A DNA stretch of 64,000 bases from Phoma sp. XZ068 (Eukaryota; Ascomycota; Dothideomycetes; Pleosporales; Didymellaceae), in contig RBKR01000014.1 of NCBI GenBank assembly GCA_004835665.1, positions 744,001 to 808,000 of the forward strand, written 5' to 3'. A model generated the notes under the pieces. That model was not told the origin of the DNA, made no database searches, and saw only the letters and a list, made by a program, of their open reading frames with translations. Made by a program: the position numbers and the translations under genes. Shown piece by piece: positions 1 to 9,387 of this stretch (positions within the stretch are counted from its first letter, which is position 1; each line of letters begins with the position of its first letter).

Positions 1-895
1 TCCGGAAGTGGAGACATCGGTTGCAGTGTTGCTTGGCGCTGAGGAACGACCATGACCGGTGGAAGGCGTAATACCAGGTGTGGAAGCAGCGTCTGTGTTT
101 GTATCTATCGTAGGAATTCTTGACGGTTGAGAGGAGATGTGGCCAGCGGAGGAGGCTGGGTCAGACACCGCAGGAGGGAAAGAGGTGGGTACAGAGTCGG
201 TAAGACTACCTGGCAGCGAGACTGAGCCACTTGGGCTGGGTCGTGGCACGATAACTGTATCAGTGCCGGAGGGCCCAATGGGCTGAGCCGAGGTCTGACC
301 AGGAGGCATGTAGTTGCTCGAAGGTCCAGATGCACCAGGTGGGAACGAGGTTGGAATCGAGTCGGTCTCTGTGGCTGGCAGAGAAGGATTGGGCGATATC
401 AGGCTGACTGAGAAGTCAATCGACCGTGAACGACCCGTAGGCAAAGCCGAGCTCTGGACAGGCGGGACATAGGCGCTCGATGAGCCAGACACACCCGGCG
501 GGAAAGAAGTGGGAACCGAGTCAGAGAGAGTATCCGTCGTGCCTGGTGAGTTGGTGGACAAAATCGAGCTGAGAACAAACGACGGCACATGTCCAGACTC
601 AGGTGGTTGAAGGCCAGGAGTCGAGGCGACTGGGCAGACCGTTGCCGTTACGCTCACAACAGTAGTCGAGGTGGACACTTCCGTGGCGCTAGCAACTGGA
701 CAGTTGGTGATACTCGCAGCACACTTAGTGATGGTGTATGTTGACGTCTTATAGACTACAATGGTAGTGGTGCTGTCTGTGGCTGGTGTTAGTAGAGCTT
801 GCCACAACTGGGTAGCACTCACCATCTCGACCGACGAGAGGCTGAACGGCAGATGCAACACATCCGAACAGAGCGGCCATCTGAAGAACCTTCAT
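1..895 (-). CDS. Secreted Ser/Thr/Pro-rich cell-wall protein (3' end outside window)
   Basis: Exons are 823-895 and 1-776, with a 46-nt intron (777-822, GT-AG, phase 1). The 283 visible residues start with a signal peptide (MKVLQMAALFGCVASA). A Thr-rich segment with spaced cysteines follows, including TYTITKC and ITNCPV, a motif style common in fungal wall proteins. The rest is a low-complexity Ser/Thr/Pro stalk with about three units of roughly 54 residues, each holding a TDSVPTSFPP-like core. The reading frame is open to the window edge, so a GPI signal cannot be checked. A TATA-like stretch lies about 30-50 nt upstream of the ATG. The gene is divergent from the wall protein at 1746. Surface location is inferred from signal and composition; no enzyme domain is visible. 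Confidence 0.75.
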
Positions 896-1745
896 GGTGA
901 AGCAGTGCTGGCGGTGATACGAGTGTATAAAGGAGTGTATATGGCAGCAACAGACTGGATGTCAATTGCCCTGGTGGGTGGGTAATGAGTGTAGGGAGTC
1001 GGTGGAAAGAGAACAGGTCAAGAGCTGAGTGTTGTTATAAAGAATGAGAGCGAAGGCGCCAAGGCGGTAGCGTCGAAGCAAGAGCAAGAGGGCAGTTGCC
1101 GATGGGACCAAAACAAATAGCAACAGGACGAAAGAGCTCTCCGAGTGAAGCCCAGCGGCGCAGGACCATTGTGGAAGTCGCGCTGCTACGTCATTGAGCA
1201 CTTGATTGGCTCTCTGAGCGCAGCCTCACCGACAACATGGGGAATTGCATTGTCAGCACGTGACGGCACCTTCACTGTCTAGCATCTAGCAAAGTTCCGT
1301 CTCACAGCACATTTAGCTTTCTAGGACGGAACACACGTCACAGGCAACACAGAAAGGTTATTGGAACCGCAGGCTACTGCTTAGAGAAGCAAGTTAGGCT
1401 GCCTGCATTTGCACTACCGCAGTGTCCTATTGCGTGTGCAAGGCGGTGACACTCTGGGTAAACATGGCACAGACGCAACTGCCCCGCCTCGTCCCCGACC
1501 TCTCTTTCACCTACACTTTTGAGCACTTTCCAGGTCTCTGCGCCACCCTTGCACGCAAAAACTCTGCAGCGCGCCGCGCCACCAGTGCTCAGCTCCCATA
1601 TTAAGCTGCTTTCCTCCCCCTCTGCCATCCTTTTCCACGACACACCTTCAACTCCATCGCGCAAGCATTCGTCCACGCTGCAGTAATATCAAACATATTT
1701 CCAGCTCTACCGCATCACCAATTCAACAAGCTTACTGCAGTCACC
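896..1745. promoter_or_regulatory. Shared upstream region of two divergent wall-protein genes
   Basis: These 850 nt separate two divergent start codons and must hold both promoters and 5' leaders. The right-hand leader is pyrimidine-rich (about 1605-1640) and ends in a good start context (tcaccATGG). TATA-like bases sit near 920-945 on the minus side. No coding sequence is convincing here. Confidence 0.5.
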
Positions 1746-2357
1746 ATGGTTGTCTTCAAGGTCTTCGTCGCTGCTGCGCTCGCCTGCGTTGTTGTCGCTC
1801 ACGATCCTCCCCATGGCAGTGAGTACACCGTCAACTCTGTGTAGCTCAAGCTAACATCTTCTATAGCCGCCTGTGTCGCCCCAGTCACTGTGACTGTCAC
1901 CAAGACTGTGTGCGGCACGCCTGACGTGCCTGTTCACACTCCACCCGCGGTTCCCTCCTACGCGGCGCCTCCACCTCCGCCTGCTCCTCCAGTCACTTCG
2001 GTCGAGTCTACGGCTACCGCTCCTGTGAGTGGCCCTCCCGTGGAGACAGCTACTGTCGTCCCACCTGCTCCTCCTGCGAAGACTGGTGTTCCGTCTGTAG
2101 GCGTCCCTCCTGTCGTCCCATCCTCCGGCGTGGTCCCTCCGTCTGGTGTGGCTTCCTCGTCCGGCATCAAGGGCTCCACTGCATCGGCTCCTGGTACGAC
2201 CACGGCACCCTCGTCCACGGCTGCCGTTACTCGTCCATCTTCGTCGACTAGCGTTCCCGAGAGTGCCTCTACTAACGGTGCCGTCCTGGCTACTCCCTAC
2301 CTCGGCCTGGGTTCTCTCGTTGCTGTTGGTGCTGCAGCAATGGCTTTCATCGCCTAG
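1746..2357 (+). CDS. Small GPI-anchored Pro/Ser-rich wall protein
   Basis: Exons are 1746-1818 and 1867-2357, with a 48-nt phase-1 intron, giving about 187 aa. A signal peptide (MVVFKVFVAAALACVVVA) is followed by a short segment with two cysteines (TACVAPVTVTVTKTVC) and then a Pro/Val/Ser/Thr stalk. The C-terminus has a small-residue site and a hydrophobic tail (LGSLVAVGAAAMAFIA) typical of a GPI-attachment signal. Mature cell-surface location is inferred. First-exon length (73 nt) and intron phase match the divergent neighbour, which suggests common descent. No catalytic domain is seen. Confidence 0.8.
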
Positions 2358-3553
2358 ATGCCAGCCATTCTACAACTCATTATGGTCAGATCGGTGTTGA
2401 AACCATAGTGCCTTCAGAGCCTTCCATTCCCGTCATTCAAGAGGACTGTTGCACTGGCGAATTTCAAATTTCACAGGACGATCTTTGAATTTGACGGTTG
2501 TTTGGTAGGGCATCATTCATCGGTGAACAACTATACATGATTAGCATGTCTATAGCTCTCTTCTCGATACATCATAATACATGGGACTTGGTCACTGTTT
2601 CTTGGAAATATTGGTGACGACTTATGTAGTGTCTCTTACCTTGATGATGCCATGCTTGCCACCTCGACCTGAGATTCGTGACCTGATATGTCTCTATGAC
2701 ACCTGCGCGCCTCTCGATTTTTTCTTCACTCCATTGTAGCGACAGGTTCTATCTTGATGATATCCTTATGTGTTGGCTGCCAGTTTCGCTATGCCACTCT
2801 ATCTTCGTTCCTCAGTAACATTTCTACGCAGGCTCCCCTAAAGATCGCACATGGGCAGTAAGGGAATGAACGGTCAACGCGATTCTTGAACTGCATCCCT
2901 AAACTCTGTAGTGACCTCGACTTCCCACTGCCGCACGCTTTTGATCCTCCTCCGCTGAGCAGTGCAAAATAATACTCTGGTCCTGCAATTAATTGGCTGG
3001 TGAGAGCTTTGTATGTGGTCATCGTAGATCCATCTCTTATGCTCCTGTTGAGAAATCTCGACCAATCAAATTTCGCAGCGCTACATGAGATTTTCTCTAC
3101 GGTGGTAAGTGCTCGAAATGAGCCCGAAAGCGTATAAGAAAGTCGTATGCTCTTCTGATAGCTCCAGTCTCCCCTTCACACTCACTTTGGGATAACTGTA
3201 AGTTCCAACTTATGGATGTTGCTGTGCAAAGGTTTGCGAACGAGGCAGCACCAGCTTTGCGAGACCAATGAATCCCCTCGTCCCACCGCACCGCATCTCC
3301 AATTATGATTCGTCCGGTGTCAGCATCGACGTCGGTCATACGCCAATCAACCCCGCATTCCTGCTCCCCTCAACCGGCTCCCAACACGCCTGAAAACGCC
3401 ATTTTGATCTCAAATGCACATCTCTTTTGCCGTGAATATGTATTCTAAAATTCACTGCTATTCTATCAAGCATACACCATCTGCTTTACGTAAGCAAGAT
3501 CTTCGATGGGTAAGTTTGCGATCACACGAAGTCGCTCAAGACATGTCCTAACG
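2358..3553. other. Intergenic, no gene recognised
   Basis: About 1.2 kb between the small wall protein and the tRNA-like gene. Short frames on both strands lack domain-like sequence or splice-linked continuation. The first 100-200 nt are probably 3' UTR. Confidence 0.5.
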
Positions 3554-3644
3554 AATTCGGCAGTCTAGTGGTCATGATTTCCGCTTGTCATTGTCACAGC
3601 GATAACGAGCGCGGGAGACCGGGGTTCGATTCCCCGTCGGAGAG
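3554..3644 (+). tRNA. tRNA-Asp(GUC)-like gene with intron and degenerate acceptor stem
   Basis: The anticodon stem is 3580-3584 with 3611-3615. The anticodon GTC is 3587-3589. A 19-nt intron (3591-3609) lies at the canonical place one base 3' of the anticodon. The T-arm (CGGGG-TTCGATT-CCCCG, 3620-3636) is perfect, and a T-run at 3653-3661 can terminate Pol III. The 5' acceptor strand (AATTCGG) pairs poorly with the 3' strand (TCGGAGA): two mismatches and two G-T wobbles, where TCTCCGA would be expected. It may therefore be a decayed copy. The boundaries are inferred from the fold. Confidence 0.6.
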
Positions 3645-3836
3645 TCATTACATTTTTTTTTGCTTCTTGGGTATGTGAGGGTGCAGTTGCCGTGACGTTT
3701 GCGGGGTACGTCCGTGCCCATCGGCACGTCCGTTTTTGGACGAGGTTGCTCCTTTTGCTGGATGAATAATATCTTGGGGGTATTCAGGTAGGTTTGTATG
3801 TGATAGTTATTAACAGCATCTTATATGCAGCGACTT

Positions 3837-5211
3837 TTATATCTTCTCGCCATCACTGTGGAAAATCTTCTTCGCTTCTTCCAGCTGGTCTTCCAAGCGG
3901 AAACCCCAGATCCACTGCATTCTGGTCAGGAAACTCTCCTCAATCTGCTCCAGGTCATCGCCAAATAGCTCGAGGTCATACAGCATGCCCGCCTCCTTAC
4001 TTGTTGTGACGTTCTTCTGCGTCCTTCCTCGCCGGACCTGATCGAAGGCCTTGAACGCCCGCTCCAGATCTTTAATATCGTGCACCTCGTTGATCAGATT
4101 GGCCAGAATGTACGAATCTTCGATACACATGCCAGCGCCGGCGCCTTGATGTGGGGTTGTTGCGTGCGCAGCGTCACCGAGTAGGCATAAACGCCCTTTG
4201 TAGAAGGTATTGCAAGGTGGGTGCATGAACAGCGCCCAGATGTCGGGTTTCTCCATTGCACCGACAATCTTCTGCACCTGTGGACCCCAGTCGGCGAAGT
4301 CGGCGTCCATCTGCTCTTTGGATGTGGTGGCTACCCATTTCTCGTTGTCCCAGGTTTTGCTCGAGTTGAAAGCAACGACTGCGCATATTAGTAAAAGTCG
4401 TGAGTCTTGAGCTTAACTCGGACGTACCGTTCATAGTCTTGCCCTTTTGGACTGGAAATGTAAGGATGTGGCCATGATAACCCAGGAATATTGAGCTGTT
4501 CAGGGCAACTTCTTCACCCAGCATGGCCACCGCTTTATCCATTGGTATCAACCCTCGGTAGGCGTACTTCCCTGAGTATACTGCATGTGACGCAGGATCA
4601 TCCTTGCCAAGAAGCCACGGTCTTGTCTTTGACTTGATACCGTCGCACCCAATGACTGCAGAGTGCTGTGCTGTTGTTCCATCGGCGAAATGAAGCACCA
4701 TATCCCCGGAGTTGTCCTTCGCATTGCTCAAGTCAACCAATCTCTTGCCAAACCGAGCTATACTGTTTGGGATATCCTTGACCAGCTCATCCAGAAAGGC
4801 TGCTCGGTAAACACCTCCTCTATCACCGCCGGCCTCCATTGGCACATCGAAAAGGGCATCACCCACTTTCTTGCCTGGCTTGACATAGCCGTCCTTGTCT
4901 GCTTTGCGCGCATCGCCAACGCGAATCGTGAACCACGAGTCCTCCTTCTCCTTCCACTGATTCCCTGTCTTGGTTTTGGTGAAAGCCTCGTGAATCTTAG
5001 GCGACATGAGCTTCATTGCCCGTCCAGCATTTGGCCCAAGGTAAACACCAGCACCTATCTCGGCGAAGGAACTCGCCGCCTCGTAGACGGTGATGGGTAT
5101 GTCATATCGCAGGAGCGTAATGGCGAGGGTCAGGCCTGATATGCCGCCGCCAACGATGGCAAGGTTGTAGTTCCTCTTGGGCGAGTCTGTCGAGGCCATT
5201 GCGGAGGTCAA
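3837..5211 (-). CDS. FAD-dependent monooxygenase, salicylate-hydroxylase type
   Basis: Exons are 4428-5211 and 3837-4378, with a 49-nt phase-1 intron, giving about 441 aa, usual for the family. The N-terminal dinucleotide fold has GxGxxG in VGGGISGLTLA (residues 20-30). The second FAD motif is LLGDAAHATTPHQGAGAG (about 328-345). These are the hallmarks of group A flavoprotein hydroxylases, which use NAD(P)H and oxygen to hydroxylate aromatic substrates. The substrate cannot be read from sequence; salicylate is only a family label. There is no signal peptide, so it is probably cytosolic. A second in-frame Met at residue 5 is an alternative start. Confidence 0.88.
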
Positions 5212-6060
5212 GGCGAGGTATGGGGTTCAGGCGAGCAATTGAGGGCTGTAGCTAAGGTTTTGTAACTCCAGGGCGGACCTTGAAGCCGATCCTACTAGTG
5301 GTAAGCTTGACGCTCTAAAACACGGCTGTCAAAACGGCTGCGGCTCTGCAGCTCGACTTACGTGGTCTTCATCCGATAGCCTCCATTTTGACTCGAAATG
5401 CGATGACGCACGGAAACCAGAGCTATGTGACTGGCCAATCAGCCAGAGCCCTTTAGCTCGGCACCCTGCATTTGTCGCTTACGATGTTTCGGGAGGTCGA
5501 AGTTCGGGGGACCAGATGGAGATGAGGTTCATCAACTGTTGACATCAAGTGCACTAGCCGATGGTTCTCATCCGGTTGAGGCTTCATGGGGGCCGGCCCA
5601 TACGGTTTCTGAGGCTGCTTGAACTGGCCCGTCTTGGACTGTGACGATGTGGGGTGATGTGTGGGGTTGACTTTCTCGTTCCGCAGCTCGGAACCGGAAA
5701 TGTTGTTGCCCAAACCAGCAAACAGCTGATTCGCGCTAGAAGCGAGGTACCATGTCTCAAGATGCTGCGATGACCATGGCAACAACACAATCTGGAAGTC
5801 ATTGTGCGACCTGAGCCACAGAGTAGTTTTCGAGATACTGATGAAAATTTGCAGTATGCAGGGCGCTCGGTGTGGCCGCCCTGTCGCAAGATCACAGCAT
5901 TCGGCCAAAGCCGACCTATCGCCATGAGCCAGCGCTGCTAGCCTGGATGGAGTTTACTACAAGTTCAAGGGTTAGCAGCTATTTTGATCCTTCTTAATGC
6001 ACGACACCTCAGTTTCTTGTCTTCGTCTGTCCTGTGCCTGTTACTAAGAACGATTCCGCG
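5212..6060. other. Intergenic between divergent monooxygenase and pyroglutamyl peptidase
   Basis: The 849 nt hold the promoters of both flanking genes. A 151-codon minus-strand frame at 5453-5908 shows no domain, signal or splice continuation; I do not call it a gene. Confidence 0.45.
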
Positions 6061-7248
6061 ATGGCAAACGGTCCCTATGCTGCGCGGCAGCCCCCCGCGG
6101 TGGAGGGCGAGAAGCCCGTTCATGTGCTGGTCACTGGCTTCGGCGTGAGTACATTTCTGCATCGCTTCACTTTCAGCATGCCATCCTAAGTCGATACTTC
6201 TCTGCATCTTTCTTTTCCACGCGACGTCATGCTTTGTTCTGAACCATAATGCTGTTCTTTTCCGATGATGCCAGAATGCCCCGCGGAAGGATGCAGCCGA
6301 GGGTTGTGAGAGTCAACAGCACAACTATCCCAGGCGAAACTCAAGTCACTTTCGAAGAAGAACCTTCATGGGGATCTAATAATCTCTGTGACTGGTTCGT
6401 AGAGTAATTCGATGAGAGTTATGAGCCTTTATTCAGTACCTTCTCTTGACAACTCAGCATCACACCATGAGAAAGTCAAGTCACTAATGACCATCCAGCC
6501 CTTTCTCAACAGATATCCCAAAAACTCCTCATGGGAAATCGCCTCCACACTCCCTGCACTCATTCCCGCATCTCCTAGCAACCCATCTCCAATCCACATC
6601 CGCGTGCACCATGAGCCCCTCCGCGTCGCATACCAAAGCGTCGTCACCACCGTACCAAAGCTACTCCCCCCAGGAAGTTCCATCTCCCCCAAACCAGACA
6701 TAATCCTCCATATCGGACTCGCCGCATCCCGGAAATTCTTTGCCATCGAACAAGGCGCGCACTCCCGCGGCTACGGCAAAACCGCCGACGTCGACGGCTC
6801 CCTCTTCCCGGACACAGATGCCCAGAACCTCTTCCCAGACGACAAGTTTCCCTCCGTGCTGCACACGGGCTTCGACACGGCGGACGTGCTGTCGCGCTGG
6901 CGCACTGCCTTGGGGTACACTAAGCCTCATAGCTCCGCTTTCGTCGAAGGTCTGCCCGATATACGCATCAACCCCGATGCGGGGAACTTTCTGTGTGGAT
7001 TTATCTATTACAACTCATTAGCCCATTACTATGACCAGAACGGGGACAAGGGCGAGAGACCGGTGGTGTTTATGCATGTCCCGGATTTGAGTGGGAGTGA
7101 AGCGAGATTGAAGGAGGGGTGGGAGGTCGCTGTTGCGCTGATCAAGGCGCTCGTGGAGAGTAGGCGCAAGGTCGGTTCTAAGAGCGGTGGTGGACAGGAG
7201 GGCAAGGGCCAGCAAGAGGATGATAGCAAGAATAACACATCTGCTTAG
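6061..7248 (+). CDS. Pyroglutamyl peptidase I (peptidase family C15)
   Basis: Exons are 6061-6144 and 6499-7248, giving 277 aa. The enzyme removes N-terminal pyroglutamate from peptides in the cytosol. The start VLVTGFGPF is rebuilt exactly across the intron and followed by NSSWEIA. Catalytic residues of the family are visible: Glu about 112 (FAIEQGAH), Cys about 194 (PDAGNFLCGFIYYNSL) and His about 221 (VFMHVPDL). The protein is longer than the bacterial enzymes (about 215 aa), with a Gly/Lys/Glu-rich tail. The 354-nt intron is far longer than the others here. It has a GTGAGT donor, a CTAAT branch-like site near 6484 and a CAG acceptor. Confidence 0.88.
6276..6407 (+). other. 43-codon ORF inside the long intron
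   Basis: An ATG-to-TAA frame lies wholly inside the 354-nt intron of the pyroglutamyl peptidase gene. Its product is acidic and Trp-containing near the end (EEEPSWGSNNLCDWFVE). It cannot be an extra exon of the peptidase, because the family sequence joins directly across the intron. It could be chance, a leader peptide on retained-intron mRNA, or a remnant of inserted DNA. Confidence 0.25.
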
Positions 7249-7561
7249 GTGGTTGAGGGAGTGTTGGTTAACTTTACTAAATGGACAGTAAGTTGGGGGA
7301 CTTGAGGGCATGGATTGTGGAAGCTACTGTGTTGGACGGAGACGTGTTTGATCGCATACATATGCATGACTTGGTGTGGGTGCGACTAGTTGTATACACA
7401 GAAGACATCATCGGGTTCGGGTGCGGCGAGTGTTATCAACAATCTAGGCTGTATCGTAGTCAATGCCCTGGTCGTACATAATTGAAAAAGAGTAACTCCT
7501 GACACATTGGTAATCTCGAATGACTGATGTACATTAAAGTGAATGAGTTAGCCTCGCCGAT
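7249..7561. other. Convergent 3' region
   Basis: The 313 nt lie between the pyroglutamyl peptidase stop and the end of the broken SnoaL-like gene. They are probably 3' UTR; nothing else is seen. Confidence 0.5.
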
Positions 7562-8105
7562 CTAGGCGTACTCATCTCCCTTCATCCAGCCGAGCTGCTT
7601 CCACATATGCAGCTTGTCCCCATTCCTTGACCCAGCCTTTGATTTTGCTATCCTCGACCTCGAAAATAGCAGCAGCATGCCAGGCTGCTTTGTTGCCCGT
7701 TGCCTTGATCCCATTGTGCGGCTCTCCCTTGTGGCTTCCAGATGCGCTGTACCGCAGGCATACATGTCCCCCTTTGGCAAATATGACGTCGTAAGAGTCA
7801 ATGTGAAGGTCGGATACGCAAGCCATAACCTTGGCGTGGGAGTCGGCGTAATCCTGAGGTGACTTGCAGTCTGGGAGGTTGTGGGCGCAATACAGTATAC
7901 ATCATCGTGACAAAGATACTACACAGTTTCACAGCCCTTATTCTCCTTCGGCGAGTACGCTAGACGCATGTACTCCTTCACTATGTCGACGTTCTTCTAG
8001 GTGGGCGTCAGTATGGAGGGGTGGACGGTGTTTGAGAAGGCGTGCCTGTTCCTCGTTGGTCTGGGCTGTGCTCTGCTCGACTGGCGGGTACTCTTTGTTT
8101 GACAT
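7562..8105 (-). pseudogene. Broken SnoaL/NTF2-like (polyketide-cyclase fold) gene
   Basis: An ATG at 8105 opens a frame (MSNKEYPPVEQ) that reaches a good GC-AG intron (7997-8045, 49 nt, ACTGAC branch site) and continues KNVDIVKEYMRLAYS. Three lesions follow. There is an in-frame TAG at 7919-7921 just before the family segment LCHDDVYCIAPTT. A one-base loss near 7873-7879 shifts the frame before PDCKSPQDYADSHAKVM. An extra G in the run at 7618-7621 shifts it again, before the expected ending KLHMWKQLGWMKGDEYA. The segment HVCLRYSASGSHKGEPH is typical of small SnoaL-like proteins. The two indels compensate, so sequencing error is possible for them, but the stop is separate. Confidence 0.72.
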
Positions 8106-8488
8106 GTTGACGTTGCTATGGTATCCTCAAAGGTGTAGTCAAGGTGGTCATCGTTATGTTTGTCTGTTCCTCATAGCAGAATGGCTTCATCCTGACGTCA
8201 TCTTATGTGTCCAGCGTCATTCCGTGTATGATGCAGCCTGCCTGGTAACGACTGCTCGGGGAGAGATATGAAGCCAAATAGGGTGTGGCTCATATCGTGC
8301 AATATGCTTGTCCAGCACCTCTAGTTGGAAGATTGCGTCCTCGGGGCTATCATGTATCAATAGCGGTACGATTTGGAGGAGTGGCGTGCATACCACTATG
8401 CTCCTTGGGCTAGAGCAAAGTCCAGAGCATCCATGCAATCGATGGAGGTGCGTCCTAAAAGGGGATCAATTGTGGTCCATGTGGAGGC
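8106..8488. other. Intergenic, no gene recognised
   Basis: The 383 nt contain the upstream region of the broken SnoaL-like gene and the probable 3' end of the Med9 transcript. No supported feature. Confidence 0.45.
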
Positions 8489-8938
8489 TCATCCCGTCAT
8501 ACGTTGGTCCCCGTCCTCTGCCTTGTCTGCTGGCCGGCCAAGCTCCCGCAAGGAGGCCTTTAGACGTGCAATGCGTGCCTCAAGGTCCTCGATCTCCTCT
8601 TCTTGGTCCTCACACGTCCTGTCGATCTCTGGCAGGGCCATGACTGCGCGCTGTGCCCTCTGAATCTTGAGTCTGATGTCGGTGGCGGCAGTGGCTACAT
8701 GCTGGATCTCGAGCGGGGCGTCTGCAGCTGACTGTGACGGCGCAGGCGTAGGTGCGGTGTCGAGAAGACGCTTGAGGAGCTTGTGGAGGTCCGGCAGGAT
8801 GTCGAAGGTGGTCGGCGGTGGCAGGCCTGGTGAAGCCGAAGCTGGCGTCGGTGCGGGCAGGGCTGGCGTCGCAGAGCCCGTCGGTGGGAGCGAGGCGCGT
8901 GCTGACGCAGGGGCGTGGGGTGTGGCAGCTCCAGACAT
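8489..8938 (-). CDS. MED9: Mediator complex subunit 9 (Med9/Cse2)
   Basis: A single exon encodes 149 aa, about the length of yeast Cse2. Med9 sits in the Mediator middle module, which bridges activators and RNA polymerase II in the nucleus. The first 45 residues are Ala/Pro/Ser-rich. The conserved part then runs TTFDILPDLHKLLKRLL, a Pro/Ala linker, PLEIQHVATAATDIRLKIQ, and a C-terminal acidic coiled coil (DQEEEIEDLEARIARLKAS). This order matches fungal Med9. It is head-to-head with the phosphoglycerate mutase gene. Confidence 0.87.
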   Translation of the reverse strand: MSGAATPHAPASARASLPPTGSATPALPAPTPASASPGLPPPTTFDILPDLHKLLKRLLDTAPTPAPSQSAADAPLEIQHVATAATDIRLKIQRAQRAVMALPEIDRTCEDQEEEIEDLEARIARLKASLRELGRPADKAEDGDQRMTG

Positions 8939-9387
8939 GATAAGTGTCGCTCAGGAACGAGGTGCGGTAATAGTGGAGATAGCCAGGCTTGGTGTTGATG
9001 CGGGAGGACGCGCCGTGTGCGACGCGCCGGGAGGATTAACGGGGCGGTGATTGGCTGGACGTGGCGGTGGTGCCGGCGGGCTGCTGATGTGCGTCTCTAT
9101 TATGTAGGCGTTTAAGTGGACCGCCGAAACGTGCGCTTCTTTTTGCAGCACAGGTGATATCGGTGCCGGCCGCGGGGTGGTGCGGTGGTCTGGTGGAGTT
9201 GTTGAATCAAAACTGTGACGTCCTGCTAGGGAGCCCCACCAGAAACTAAGAGCCCCTGCCCCTCCACCGGGTTGCTCGACAACTTTTTGGTCCCCTCTCC
9301 CTCTCACGACTTATACCCTCTGCTGCTCGAGTGTCCCTTCGAGCTTCATTCTTATTCTCCTCAGTACCTCCCAATTGGCCCGCAATC
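8939..9387. promoter_or_regulatory. Shared promoter region of MED9 and phosphoglycerate mutase
   Basis: The 449 nt between divergent starts include a pyrimidine-rich stretch at about 9295-9370 just upstream of the phosphoglycerate mutase ATG. CT-rich leaders of this kind are common in highly expressed fungal glycolytic genes (family knowledge; transcript start not determined). Confidence 0.5.

Noticed and set aside
5453..5908. 151-codon minus-strand frame upstream of the monooxygenase
   Set aside because: No recognisable domain, signal or splice continuation; overlaps a competing frame and lies in the promoter interval.
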